DNA from: Prochilodus magdalenae
Lineage: Eukaryota > Chordata > Actinopteri > Characiformes > Prochilodontidae
Reading direction: 5' to 3'
Assembly: GCA_024036415.1 (NCBI GenBank)
Contig: JAMWET010003910.1
Span: forward strand, 40,114-104,113
Length of the DNA stretch: 64,000 nt
Shown here: positions 34,493 through 46,505 of the stretch, one piece after another
How the letters are laid out: every line of letters begins with the position of its first letter
Numbering within the stretch: position 1 is the first letter of the stretch
Translations under genes and position numbers: made by a program
Notes under the pieces: model-generated
What the model was told of the DNA's origin: nothing
Databases searched by the model: none
What the model saw: only the letters and a program-made list of their open reading frames with translations

Positions 34493-35047
34493 CTGAGAAG
34501 AGAGTCACACAAACACAGTGTTAGGCTGCAGCACTTCCAGGACAAAAGCTAGCGCTATGTAGTTCACACAGCGTTTGTTGTCCTTCTCCAAGCAAGCAGG
34601 GACCGCGACTGGGAGCTGCTCACAGCAGATGAGGTGCACCTCGCGAGCGCTAGAGCGGATAAAACACCGTCTTGTGATTCAGAGGAAAAGTGTGCTTTCG
34701 CTTGATGTTCATTCTCGGCATCACTTGGAAGATGCGTGGAAGCTTGCTGCTCAGCTCGGGGGGATCGCAGGACTGCTGCGACGGAGGGAGTGTTTAATCA
34801 CTTCATTTATTCATCTAATTTTAATGAAGAGAGGAACTCGGAAACTCTGCAAACACTGGAAAAGTATTCCATGGCCCTCAGCTGTATACACGCATTCTCA
34901 TATACCCTTCACTTCCCACACACTTCCCTACAGACTCCCAGCTTACACTTCCACACAGTGGCCACTTTATGGGATCCACCTGCCTCATACGGTACGTCTA
35001 CTATACCGGCTTTACAGACTGTAGGCCATCCCGCTCTTTACTGACTT
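34493..35047. other. Non-coding sequence; possible short transposon end at about 34,953-34,985
   Basis: CACAGTGGCCACTTTATGGG resembles the tip of a common fish transposon family (usually continuing TTAGGTACACC), but no second end was seen. The 149-codon frame at 34575-35024 crosses unrelated sequences and has no homology I recognise. Confidence 0.35.
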
Positions 35048-35998
35048 CACTGGTGTGCGGTCATGTTGGAACAGGAAGGGGCCGTCCCCAAACTGTCCCC
35101 ATAAAGTTGGGAGCATGGTATGGTCCAGAGTCTCTTGGTCTGCTGAAGCATTAAGAGTTCCTCTCACTGGAACTAAGGGGCGGAGTCAACTCCTGAACCA
35201 CACCCCCACACCATAATCCCTCCCTCCACCAAACTTTACACTCGGCACAGTGCAGTCAGATCAGTACCATTCTCCTGGTACCAAATTTTGTCCTCGGATC
35301 ACCCACCAAGCGTGATTCCAGAGAACACGCCTCCACATCTAGAGTCCAGGGGCGGAGCTTTACACCACTGGTTCCAGCACTGCGCTTCTGTGATGTAAGG
35401 CTGGGGTCTGCTCGCCATGGAAACCCATTCCATGAAGCTCTACACTTCCTGAGCTGAAAGTTGAAGTTTGGAGGTCTGTAGTGATGGACTCTGTAGAAAG
35501 TTGGTGACCTCTGTGACCTATGACCCTCAGCATCCGCTGACCCCGCTCTGTCATTGTGCGGGTACATTGTACTGACTCCTGAGCTGACTCACTATTCTCA
35601 TACAAGGGAAACTCGAGTGAACCTCGTCCTTAACGAACTCGTGACTTGATGAGTTACTCTTAACTGAACCAACCATGATTCAGAATCTCTCTAAATGACT
35701 CATGACTCTTCTGCACTCCAATTAGTCCTTAACTGATTCACAAATTGAACTCTTCAACCCTTAAACGACTCCTGACTCAGACTCACACTTCCCTGACCGT
35801 GAATCAACTTAGATTCATCCTTAACTGACTCGTGACTCAGGCTCACTTTTTCCCTGAGCTCCTGAGAGCGACCCAGTCTCTCCCTAACGTCTGTAGGAGC
35901 AGTCTGTATGCCTAGGTACTTGGTTTTATACACCTGTGGACACGGAAGTGATAGGAACACCTGTATTCAGGGACTTGGATGGGGGTGTGTATGTTTTG
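35048..35998 (-). mobile_element. Non-autonomous DNA transposon relic, interrupted by a tandem-repeat block
   Basis: Two separated pieces (35048-35560 and 35849-35998) resemble a very common fish transposon-derived repeat: CATGTTGGAACAGGAAGGGG, ACCATAATCCCTCCCTCCAC, CATGGAAACCCATTCCATGA, CATCCGCTGACCCCGCTCTG, then GAGCTCCTGAGAGCGACCC and ACACCTGTGGACACGGAAG. The expected internal stretch between them is replaced by 35571-35848. I believe the parent is Tc1-like, with coding sense on the minus strand, but superfamily assignment is from memory. Confidence 0.65.
35571..35848. repeat. Second block of the 33.6-34.3 kb minisatellite, inside a transposon relic
   Basis: CTGACTCCTGAGCTGACTCA, GGTGAAACTCGAGTGAACC-like sequence, CCTCGTCCTTAACGAA, TCCAATTAGTCCTTAACTGA and CGACTC(C/G)TGACTCAGACTCAC appear in the same order as at about 33,690-34,000. 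Confidence 0.88.
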
Positions 35999-37354
35999 TT
36001 TTGCCTTCTCCTGTAAAGTTACTATTCTGGAGATAACCAGAAGAAAAGCACTGAGATGTAATTTATCCCATTAGCTACAGCATATGGTCACATTGGCCAC
36101 CACAGTATACAATCAAATGTAACTGCAATGTTTTATTGATGTAAAGAACATTTAAAAAGCTCAACACTAAAAATGATCACACAGTACATGATCCGATTAG
36201 CGTTCCTCCTGTAGGCTGTCATTTCCCCCCTTGAGTTCCCGATATATATATATATCTGTGACATACGCGGGCCGTATGTTTCTTTATTCCCCAAGATTGG
36301 GCTTGAAATGAAATTGTCCTTGGGCGTAGCATCAATTCAGGAGTTAGTGCCTCTTTAAACCTGGTCTGTTGCTGCCTCTGGGGCCCTGGGAACGCGCGGG
36401 CGCTCAGGAAGGCCCAAATCCCTGCTAAATTTGCCGAGCAAACACCAGGGAGCCTGTCTGGCCTGGAGGCGTCCCCTCGTTAGCCTCGTTAGTGGGATCT
36501 GCTAGCTGCCACGACACAGAGGAGGACATCTGTGCAGCTCAGTCGGATCTGAAGAACTGGGATCCGTTTTTTCCCCCTCCTCGAACTGCTGCTGTGGAAC
36601 CCAAAGGGTCTGAGCTGACAGCACGTCCGCGGCCAAAGGCACGGGGATGCCAGGGAACATTAGAGCCGCCGGCCCTCCATCCTTCTCCCTCTCGCTTTCG
36701 CACGTTTCAGCCACCACACAGCCACCCGGGGGGGTGTGGTGTCGGGAGCCAACCCAAGGGCGAGGCTTTCGCTTTCATCACCTTCCCAGAAGTGGAGCTA
36801 ATCTCGCCCAGAGCCCGCTTTTTGAAGCGTGCTGGTAATTGTCTCCCGATAGGGAGGACCAGCGGATCTCGGAGCCAGAAATGAATTCCAGCTCTCCTCT
36901 GAGCTTGGGCACAAGGTTTGATATTTGCTCGAGCTGATGCTGATTTCCCCTCGCCGTCCGCCTTGCTGTGCGGCTTTCCGCCGTTTCCATTAGCCGTTCT
37001 ACCTGGTTTGTGGTCTCCACACTTCTGTCACTCTAGCCAGCAGCCAATTTAACCGGCTCATGCGGTTATCAGATGTAGGATGGTCTTGGCTGTGATCTTT
37101 GGTTCCTGGACTGCTCTCAGCCAAAGTTCAGGCGGCTCTGACTCCTTAAGCTTCCCATACTCATTAGAGAACCATGGAATATCTCCCAGGGGTTCTAGTA
37201 CTTCTAGTAATGTTCTAAAAACATCAGAACGTCTGCTCTTATCTCAGCCATAGCTTTGTGGAGCTTGTGAGAGTCCTAAAAGTTCATATCAAGTTTGAGA
37301 ACCTTCTGTCCTTTTGTTCCACCAAAGTTTAGCCACTGATGCTCATGAAGAGCT
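35999..37354. other. Non-coding sequence; family B fragment at 35,999-36,056 and GC-rich unique block at 36,340-37,020
   Basis: The first 58 bp match the CTCCTGTAAAG part of MITE family B. 36,340-37,020 is CpG-rich, non-repetitive sequence with a 130-codon plus-strand frame (36492-36884); there is no recognisable domain and no start context, so no gene is called. Confidence 0.35.
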
Positions 37355-37865
37355 GAACCCTTGACCAGCAGCTAGCTAGTAGGCTAACAACATGCTATGA
37401 TCCTCCAAGTCCGACCCTCACATGTCCATATTGAGGATCGATGTGGCGATATGACACTGCTAGCTTGGTGCTAACAGCATTCCAGTAGCAGAATTGTATA
37501 GATTAGCATTATTAGCTCTTCACCAGCAGGTAGCTAGTAGGCTAACAACATGCTACTGTCCTCCAATTCTGACCTTGCCAGAAGCTTCACATGTCCGTGT
37601 CAAAGATGGATGTACCGATACAACACTACTAGCTTGGTGCTAACAGCATTCCAGTAGCAGACTGGTATAGATTAGCATTAGAAGCTCTTCACCAGCAGGT
37701 AGCTAGTAGGCTAACAACATGCTATGGTCCTCCAATTCCAACCTTTCCAGAAGCTTCGCATATCCATGTCGAGGATAATTGTGGTGATCCAACACTGCTA
37801 GCTTGGTGCTAACAACACTCCAGTAGCAGACTAGTGTAAATTAGCGTTATCCTAGCGGCTAATCC
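37355..37865. repeat. Three tandem copies of a roughly 165-bp unit
   Basis: GTAGCTAGTAGGCTAACAAC starts near 37,371, 37,530 and 37,699 (159- and 169-bp spacing). Each unit also has GTCCTCCAA, ACTGCTAGCTTGGTGCTAAC and TCCAGTAGCAGA. Divergence between units is about 10-15% by eye. Confidence 0.9.
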
Positions 37866-38000
37866 GGCAATGGATTTCACAATTTTGCATAATGACATCC
37901 GACTGCCAGATCTTTATTATGGAACTACTGAATCCGGTTCTCACTATAACCGACACCGAAAACTTAACAACAGGAATGGTGAACTGTTCCAAACAGTTAC

Positions 38001-38775
38001 TATCTAGAACCTATTAGTGATGTGAAATGTAGTTAGACTGTCTTTGTAATTGTACTCATTTCACCCTAAATAAGTACACAGTGCTAGTGGAGAGTGTTCC
38101 CCACACATCCTCGATTAATATCTAGAACCTTTTAGTCATTTTGTTGTAAATCAGTTAGACTGCATAGGTAACAATCAGTATTTTTACACAGCACTTTAGT
38201 AATTGTTCTAAATATATCTTCAGTTAGTATCTAGAACCTATTACTCATTTCAGTGTAATTCAGTTAGACTGCCTTGTTCAATATTTTCATTTTACCCCAA
38301 ATAATTACACAGCACTTGCAGATTGTCAATATCTAGAACTTCAACTGTGTTGTTAATTATCTTCATTTGTTGCAAATAAATACTCAGCACTTTAGAAATT
38401 GCTTCCTACATTCTCAATTAGTATCTAGAACCTATGAGTTATTTTGGTATGATTCAGTTAGCCAGTGTTGGTAGTGATTGGTATTTTTATAAAGTAATTA
38501 CGCAGAAATTATTCCCCATATTTCTTCCATTAGTATCTAGAACCTGTTGGTCATTTATGGGTGATTCAGTTAGCCTGTAGAATTTGGTAAAATTGCCTTA
38601 GAACTTGTTACTGAAAAATATTAACCTACTTCTGTGGAATGTGTACCTCACACTCAGTTCATATCTAGAACCCATTAAGCATTTTGGTGTAATTTTGCAG
38701 TATTTTCCAAATAACCATCCAATACTTTGGAGTCTGTGCTTCATACATAGCTGGTTAATACCTAGAACCTATAGG
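38001..38775. repeat. Old, diverged tandem repeat of about 110 bp, eight units
   Basis: TATCTAGAACCT(A/T)TTAG or close variants start near 38,001, 38,119, 38,228, 38,330, 38,422, 38,533, 38,662 and 38,758. Each is followed by ATTCAGTTAGACTG-like and TTACACAGCACTTTAG-like words. Spacing 92-129 bp shows many small indels. Confidence 0.8.
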
Positions 38776-40635
38776 ACTGTGGAAGTCGGTGTCAGTTCTC
38801 CAGGGTTTAGAACCCAGCCCAATTTATGATGGCAGATACAGAATAACTGGAGAAAAAGAGCATCTGCAGGGTTCCACGGAGAACACTAGAAGTAAGGACA
38901 CTGCAGTGGTCACATGAAGGGCGATAGACATGCGGCTGGTGTGAGTGTAAACCCAACGACCCCATAGAACCATTTGCTGTATAGTGGGTTCCGTGATATG
39001 CACACAAAGCCTGCATGGCACTCATTATGCTGAACAGCAAACCCATTAGCATCTCACGCGGGAATGCCATGAAGGTTCCATGTCACCTTGTCATGTAAAG
39101 TAATAGTCCGTGCCCACTGGCCATCGGAAGGGTCGTTAGTATTGTCATTAGCGGTGTCAGCGGAACGTGTCATCGGCACAGCTGGCCAGTGTTATTATGA
39201 TATAGCGACCTTAAATGCTCATATACATCAAGCCTCAACGTATTTACTCCAACAGCGATTATGATAACATGGAATTATTGCCAATAGATGGGATTCGGAA
39301 TGCCGAGGGATGATCTGTGGGCCTGCATCTTCAAGGTGACTCCCAGCTGTGAACCGTGGAAAGATATTAGCAAGAACCCTCGCGACGTTCCTGCTACTCA
39401 TAATGCGTTTACTATCTGTGTAATTGCAGCGACGCCACCATTAATACAGTATCGATTTTACACTTATCTCAGCCGGGCAGGATCACGCGACGGGAATGTG
39501 GAACATTACAGCAGAAATTACAGCCAGTTTTAACCGCGTATGATCCGCCATCCTGGCTCGCCGGCCTCTCCTCCTCCGCTAAGGGGTTATCGCTGTTCTG
39601 GATATTGGCTGACCGAGGGCCGATGCGGTGTCCGAGGTCCCGGGGTGAAGTCCGAGGAGATGGAATGTCAGGAGAGGTCGTTATATTTCATGGCGAGATG
39701 GTGAATTAAGCGCCGTTCCGACGTACGGCGCTCAGCTGTGGCCCATTGCCTGCGTTAAACTGAGGGTGAGAACAGCCACTAAACGCCTCGCTAGCCCAAC
39801 TGCTCGCTCACTCGCGCTGTCCTTCCTCGGCCTGCCGTTTATTATTCAACATGCCGAGCGTTCCTCGGAAAACATTCCGAAAGAAAATGCACAGACAAGA
39901 GTGCATTCAGAAAACAGAGCGCGCCATCGGAATGTGGCAGGTGTTGCGGTGCATTTACAGTGGTCCGGAGCAGCAGTGGATGTGAATGCATGTGGGCATT
40001 CCCAGTATTGAAGTCACATCCTGCTGATTCCGTTTTAAATATTCCAGAACCAGTTTTCCAATATTCCAGTATTTCATTTTTTAAAATTTGTTTGTTTTTC
40101 AGGTGTGATTAGCGCTTATGCTCAACATCGACCATTTCATAGGTACATCCAGCCAGATGTTTTCCCGCGAGGATTCGGAATGTTGGAGGGAATGCTGTTG
40201 GGTATAAACAGGTGGACTTTTGAATAGCTATTTCTTATTTCTATGGGTCGTAAGAACTGGATTAACGCTATTGACTACGCTGGTCCACCAGGTCTTTCAG
40301 GTGGTTGTTATGAATCCCACTGTCTCTCCAGCTTTCGATCTTTCTCTTTCCTTATGCAGGGGGTTATGTCATATCAACTCACCTCGGAAGTATGGGAAAA
40401 ATGAATAACTTGAATTTAATTTGGCTAGTTTGAGTACAAAATGACACTTCAAAGTCGTTTCTAATGCCAGTATAATAAAGTGAAGGAGTCATTGTCTATG
40501 GATGACATTATTTAAACTTCTAATAAATAAATTTACGAACAAGTAAAAGAAAACAAACTTGGGAATTTGGAAAATGCAGAACCACAATCATTATTTATCC
40601 TAATCACAAGCAAATAAGCACCCTTTTATGGAAAG
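38776..40635. other. Non-coding unique sequence, CpG-containing at about 39,090-40,020
   Basis: 39,090-40,020 is non-repetitive and contains homeodomain-like words (GTGTAATTGCAG, CCATTAATACAG). Short frames have no splice partners consistent with gypc. 40,030-40,600 is AT-rich. Confidence 0.35.
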
Positions 40636-41490
40636 GTGTCCAAACTTTTGACGGATGCTCTAAAGATCACATGACAGCACATTGCGACGTCATCCTGAAA
40701 AAAAGCTCAAACATTTAAACCTTCCATTTTTTAAAATAGCTTTAAACTGTTGATGTAACAGTGGTGCCCACGGCACACTGACCATAGGGCAACGACGACT
40801 CCGGTGAGTGGTGCAGAACAATCCACACGGACCAGTTAACCTCTATAATGAACACAGGAGCCCCGAGGAAACTGTGAAGCAGCCACATGGTTACGGTCCC
40901 AAGCTTCATCAACAGTGTCGCCTCTAGTTTGCACAGAAGTACCGTGATGGAACACGGGAGGATCGGAAAAACGTTGACTTCCTGGACAAATCCAGGTGTG
41001 TGCCGGATAAAGAACCACCTCCCAAAGACCACCGTGGGACCAGTGTACATGCCATGTTCTCCTGGCCAGTCTGAACGCTGACGGGTACTCATAGCAGTCT
41101 AAGCAGATCATGTGCTCCTGTACAAGTTGACATACCACCCTGATGGTACAGGTACCTATCACCAGGACAGCGTCCCACCTCACCTGAGTAGGTGTAGAAG
41201 CACAATCATGACTTTGGTGTCCTTCCCTGGCCTGCTAACACGCCGGATCTCAATCCACTGGAGCACAAATAGGGGCCACTTGGATCACCAGGTTCACCAT
41301 GTTGACCCACAACCAAACAAAGTGAGGGACCTCAGTGCTCTACCGGAGCTGGAATGGGCACGAGTGCCTCCGGATACCGTCCGTCACCTAATACGGTCCG
41401 TGCCATGGCATCTCGCTAGTGTCGTCCGAGCCAATGGTTGTGTTATCCTTACTGTTTGGTAGGTGGTCATAATATTCTGAAATGACTGTG
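40636..41490 (+). pseudogene. Tc1/mariner-like transposase relic with one terminal repeat
   Basis: Plus-strand frame 41112-41462 gives HPDGTGTYHQDSVPPH (second catalytic Asp region, normally YQQDNAPPH), then in another frame a PAxxxSIHWST stretch in place of SPDLNPIEHLW. The C-terminus IRSVPWHLASVVRANG matches MPRRLAAVVRAKGG. After the stop comes GTGGTCATAATATTCTGAAA, resembling the GGTGGTCATAATATTCTGGC end of fish Tc1 elements. GGTGTCCAAACTTTTGACGG at about 40,638 is another family's tip. Frameshifts throughout; non-functional. Confidence 0.7.
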
Positions 41491-43179
41491 GATATTTGAT
41501 TTAAAGATGGGAGAAATTGGGATTTTGGCTGGAGTTTGGGCGGTAGCGTATAGGGAGAAACGTTGGTGTAGAGTTTGGAATGCCCCATCTGTCCAACTGT
41601 CCAATGTCCATACCAGGGTTTATTTTGTATTGCTATGAATCCAACTGCTGTATTCGTTTGCTAGCAAACCTTCATACGCCCACCGTAACGAGCGCACAAG
41701 CTAATAAAGAGCGACGGTTTGAGGGTCCCTGGCTGCCGAAATATTGCCCACTCGCAAATATATGATGAAATGTCCCGTCGTTATTGAAGCACGAGGTCAT
41801 TTGCCAGTGCCCTTGTGGTGCCGTCTTAAATGGAACGCGCTAAACCCACGCAGACCCCTCTCTCCACTTCCCGTCAGCGTAAGCAGAGCAGAACACGTGC
41901 ATGGCACGAGGAGGCACTTGACAGTCCCACTAGATGAAGCCATTGCTAATGACTGTAATGGAAATAGATGATAGCCTTTGGGGGGAGGGGGGGCCTGAGA
42001 TTCTAATAAAGCTTTAACCATCCACGCAAATGTTCAGGCACAGTTAATCAACACATTTTAATTAGGTACATTTTTCATTGCCATGCCGCTGCCTCGCTCT
42101 TCCGAGCCGGAGAAAAGGGCCACGCGTCCTCCCGCTGTGTTACTGTGTGCGCAGAGAGGGTCCTTTCAGACGACTCTTTCCAAAGACGCTTCCATTGAGC
42201 TCCCTCGAGAAAAGACAGCCCGGATGTTCCGCGGTGCCAATTACAGTAGATCCATACAGGGCCGCCCTTAAGAGAAAATACCGAGCAACCAGTTATTTAC
42301 TACTGCGGCGACGAGAGGGCCCACTTTGCGAGGGGCCAGACAATGGCCTCTTGTGAAACTGTGAAAACGCCCCCCGTAAATCCATCAGTTATTGGTATGA
42401 GGCTATCGTACCGGCAGGGTTGCTAGACGCCTATATACTACAGCGGTTTTACGGGCCTTTATTTACCCGCCCTCAACCTTCAGCCCCCCCAGCCAACCGA
42501 CCGTTTTTACTATCGCCGTTTTCTATCAAACCTGGAAGAGGCAGCCCCTGTATTTCTCCCAGCTGCCAATGTGACTGCAGGAACGATCCTATCAGAAAAT
42601 TGGTGCTCGAGGGAGCTTGTGTCAAGGCCAGAGGATGCTGGCCGGGCTATCCGCGTGCTTGGACAGGCGTGCCGTAGCCGTTTTTTACATCCTTGTGAAA
42701 ACATGTGGAACGCGTGGCTCCTATGGACACTCCGCCAATATTCCGCTGTCTGATTCATCAGCTGGGGGATGGCTTTAGAGGGGACTTCAGAGGACCAGCG
42801 ATGGCTGCTGCAAAACCTCGGTCATGTGGACAGTCAACCTGCTTTTGAGTTAATGTCTTAGGCAGGTGGCAGAGGCCTGCTAAAGATGATCTAGAACCTT
42901 CTGGTGGTGTTTTTATAGACACGTGAGGAACATGTGCACTGTAATGGCCATCTTTACTGGTTCCTCAGTCCATCTTCCTGTAAGGAGGATTTGCTCCATA
43001 AAACCCCAACAAGGAACAAGGAGGAGACGTTCTCAGCTGATCATCTGCTTTACTTCCTTCTAACTACCATAGGCAGTCATTCTGGTTCATGCTATGCCAA
43101 AGAGTGTATGGTGCCATATCATGGGATGGGTGTCACATGACCTGTGGGTGTGTTCTGGTGTAATCTTATCCACTAAATT
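41491..43179. other. Non-coding sequence, with a conserved-element-like block at about 41,980-42,380
   Basis: Contains TTAATCAACACATTTTAATT (42,045-42,064), CpG-rich unique sequence to 42,740, and no supported exon. Frames on both strands at 42078-42758 are overlapping shadows. Confidence 0.35.
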
Positions 43180-44455
43180 AGCAGCTGAGAGCTGAGTGAT
43201 GGTGTGGTGCAGCTATGAGGCTGCCTGAACCGGCTAATCGAGTGACAGTGTATTGTAGTTATGAGGCGTCCTGAACTGGCTGCTTGGGTGACAGTGTATT
43301 GTTGCTATGAGGCTTCCTGGACTGGCAACTGAGTGACAGTGTACTGTTGCTACGAGGCTTCCTGGACTGGCAACTGAGTGACAGTATATTGTTGCTATGA
43401 GGCTTCCTGGACTGGCAACTGAGTGACAGTGTATTGTTGCTACGAGGCTTCCTGAACCGGCTAATCGAGTGACAGTGTATTGTTGCTATGAGGCTTACTG
43501 GACCAGCACCTGAGTGACAGTGTACTGTTGCTATGAGTCTTGTTGGACTGGCAACTGAGTGACAGTGTATTGTTGCTATGAGACTGCCTTGACTGACAAC
43601 TGAGTGACAGTGTACCGTTGCTATGAGGCTTCCTGGATCGGCAACTGAGTGACGGTGATTTGTGGCTATGAGGCTTCCTGGACCGACAACTGAGTGACAG
43701 TATATTGTTGCTATGAGGCTGCCTGAACCAGCTAATTGAGTGACAGTGTACTGTTGCTATGAGGCTGCCTGGACTGGCAACTGAGTGACAATGTATTGTT
43801 GCTATGAGACTGCCTGGACTGACAACTGAGTGACAGTGTACCGTTGCTATGAGGCTTCCTGGATCGGCAACTGAGTGACAGTGTACTGTTGCTACGAGGC
43901 TGCCTGGACTGGCAACTGAGTGACAGTGTACTGTTGCTATGAGGCTGCCTGGACTGGCAACTGAGTGACAGTGTATTGTTGCTATGAGGCTTTTTGGACT
44001 GGCAACTGAGTGACAGTGTACTGTTGCTATGAGGCTTTTTGGACTGGCAACTGAGTGACAGTGTACCATTGCTATGAGGCTTCCTGGATCGGCAACTGAG
44101 TGACAGTGTACTGTTGCTACGAGGCTGCCTGGACTGGCAACTGAGTGACAGTGTACTGTTGCTATGAGGCTGCCTGGACTGGCAACTGAGTGACAGTGTA
44201 CTGTTGCTATGAGGCTGCCTGGACTGGCAACTGAGTGACAGTGTACTGTTGCTATGAGGCTTTTTGGACTGGCAACTGAGTGACAGTGTATTGTTGCTAT
44301 GAGGCTTCCTGGACCGGAACCTGAGTGACAGTGTACTGTTGCTATGAGGCTTCCTGGACCGGAACCTGAGTGACAGTGTACTGTTGCTATGAGGCTGCCT
44401 GGACTGGCAACTGAGTGACAGTGTATTGTTGCTATGAGGCTTCCTGGATCAGCCG
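43180..44455. repeat. 45-bp minisatellite, about 28 copies
   Basis: The unit contains CTGAGTGACAGTGTA(C/T)TGTT, GCTATGAGGCT, and (G/T)CCTGGACTGGCAA or TTTTTGGACTGGCAA. 45 bp is a multiple of three, so the minus strand has a 370-codon open frame made of a 15-residue repeat (SLIATVHCHSVASPG). This is a repeat artefact unless shown to be transcribed. Confidence 0.95.
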
Positions 44456-45801
44456 CTTGGATGCCTAGACAGGCAAGGACTGGACAGGTTTCTGGAGGTA
44501 GGACATATCGATGTCCTTCTCTGGCGTTTAGCTGGTTGTCCTGGTAGCTCCACAGATTTTCAGGAGGATTCAATCTGGGGACTTTGCGGACCAGTCCAGA
44601 TGTGTGAATGCTCCAAACTGTTCATCATGCCAATCACATCTGCAGACCTGTGAACACTAATTGACTGACATCATGAGTAAAACCAGATGTGAACTGAACA
44701 CTGGGAGGAAACTGGCCGACTATGCGTGGGAAGTCCTGACGGTTCATTTCAAGCAGGATATAACCCAGTTTTCCAGCCTCGGTCATATCAGGAATGTATG
44801 CTCGTTGTTGACTTGGAATGCTGTGAATAGGATCATATGATATGATATTTTGGATAACCGGGCTAGCTAATCCAGCTAGGCTGTTTATATGTCTTGCAAA
44901 ATTGGTCAAAATTCAATTTCCCTAAATTATGGGAGCACTTGCTTCACATCTAGCTTCATAAGGAGCTGGTGAACAGGCGTGCTGTATTAATAATGAAGGC
45001 CACACAGTAATACACTTCCTTCTCTGCCTGCAAAGACTTTTGCGCAAATGAGCTCAGGCTGTAAAACATCTGTGCATATTGAAATACCGCCATAAATACC
45101 CACCCTGGGAGGAAACTAGCCAAATATGTGTTGAACCAATAGTAAGTAATGATGTTTGATTTCAATTAGGATCCAACCCAGTTTTCAGGCATCGACCAAA
45201 TCCGGGGCGTCCGCTAATTCCAAATGCGCCCAATTGGCGCGGCTCGCGCTGTTGCCTGGGTTTACATCATACGGCACAGAAAAGAGCTCGCGAAGACTCG
45301 GCGGCAACCCCGACTGCCCCAATTAGGCCGGCTATGGGGAAGGTTTTTAAACGCAGCACAGGTGCAAAGTGAGCGGCGTGGCCAAAGATGTCAGCGGTGA
45401 TTATGACTCTGAATTCTCAGCTGCAGGAGGGGAAGAGTAGGAGGAGGAGGGGATGGGGTTTGGGGTGCGGTCAAGATGGAGTGCTAGCTGAGATGTGGAA
45501 GAGGGAAGGAAGAAAAAAGATAACAGTGTCGACAACCCCACCTTATTCCTCTCCGAGACAAATTAATAGGGGGCTGCGAAAGGAAGCCGAGAGGGGATGA
45601 GAGCGGGGACTCGTAGAGAGAGAGTTTGCCAGACGTTGGCAGGAGGAGGGGGGCAGGAAGGATGGACAAAGTGGTGCTTGGAAGGAAAGGATACACCTTT
45701 ATGAGAAGGAGGGAGGGAGTGGAATGGGGAAGAGGGAGAAGAGAGATATCTCCGACTGGGGCCAGATAGAGGCCACACTTTGGCTGTTTCTTGTTTATGT
45801 G

Positions 45802-45802
<1 letters not shown>
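44456..45802. other. Non-coding sequence; strongly purine-rich at 45,415-45,730
   Basis: 44,690-44,720 carries AACCAGATGTGAACTGAACA, which resembles part of the 21.5/26.8-kb repeat. 45,190-45,340 is CpG-rich and unique. 45,415-45,730 is mostly purine on the plus strand. No gene. Confidence 0.4.

Positions 45803-45854
<52 letters not shown>
45803..45854. repeat. (AG)n microsatellite
   Basis: About 26 uninterrupted AG dinucleotides. Confidence 0.97.
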
Positions 45855-45855
<1 letters not shown>

Positions 45856-46139
45856 AGTAATAACACATGTGCGACCCCCCCACCCCTCTCTCTGCCCCAG
45901 CTCATTACACAGCATCCCAGCTATTTGGCAGCCCAGCCCTCCCTCACTGATCTATCCTCCTACTCTCAGCTCTCTGCTCCTCTCACTGGCCTTATTAGGA
46001 GAGAAATTACATTCCTCACTGTAAGGGTGGCCAAAATATAGCATCACGAGTCCGGAAGATCGGAATATGTATTTACTCCATGCAGGAATTATTATCTACT
46101 CATAAGAACACAGTATACACTAATGAGTTTGTGTGTTTA
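45855..46139. other. Non-coding sequence
   Basis: Pyrimidine-rich to 45,990; nothing else recognised. Confidence 0.35.
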
Positions 46140-46505
46140 AGGTGATAGTACCTTCAGGCTCCTGCAGATGGCGCTGCACGAGGATGGTGGGGCTACTATA
46201 AACCCCTGCGTGGTGTGACTGACCGGAATCATAGATTGGGAAGAGGTGCTACAGTGCAGGGAATGTCTCGTTCCATGTGTGGAAAACGGCTCCAGAGCAG
46301 ATGTTAATGATTGGCTTAAAGGAGGGACTGCATGTGGGCGTGGCCAAAGACCATAGTGTGAAGGAAGTAGCTGAATCTGCAGGTGTCAGAAGCTTACGGT
46401 CATACGGGTCTACCAGCAGTGGATAAAATCCCACTCTACAGGGAATTCTCCTCGGAATTGTGCCAGGGAAGGCATCCACCACATCTGGAACAACTGACCG
46501 ATTCT
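46140..46505 (-). repeat. Family X dispersed repeat
   Basis: Reverse complement of 48588-49072 from CTCCTGCAGATGGCGCTGCA to GCCAGGGAAGGCATCCACCA; the far end is missing. Confidence 0.82.

Noticed and set aside
34575..35024. 149-codon plus-strand frame
   Set aside because: It spans unrelated non-coding and transposon-end sequences without recognisable domains.
40373..40420. 42-nt minus-strand open segment with donor GAG|GTGAGT, phase-compatible with gypc
   Set aside because: The acceptor is weak and the hydrophobic aromatic peptide does not suit a glycophorin stalk. Left unannotated.
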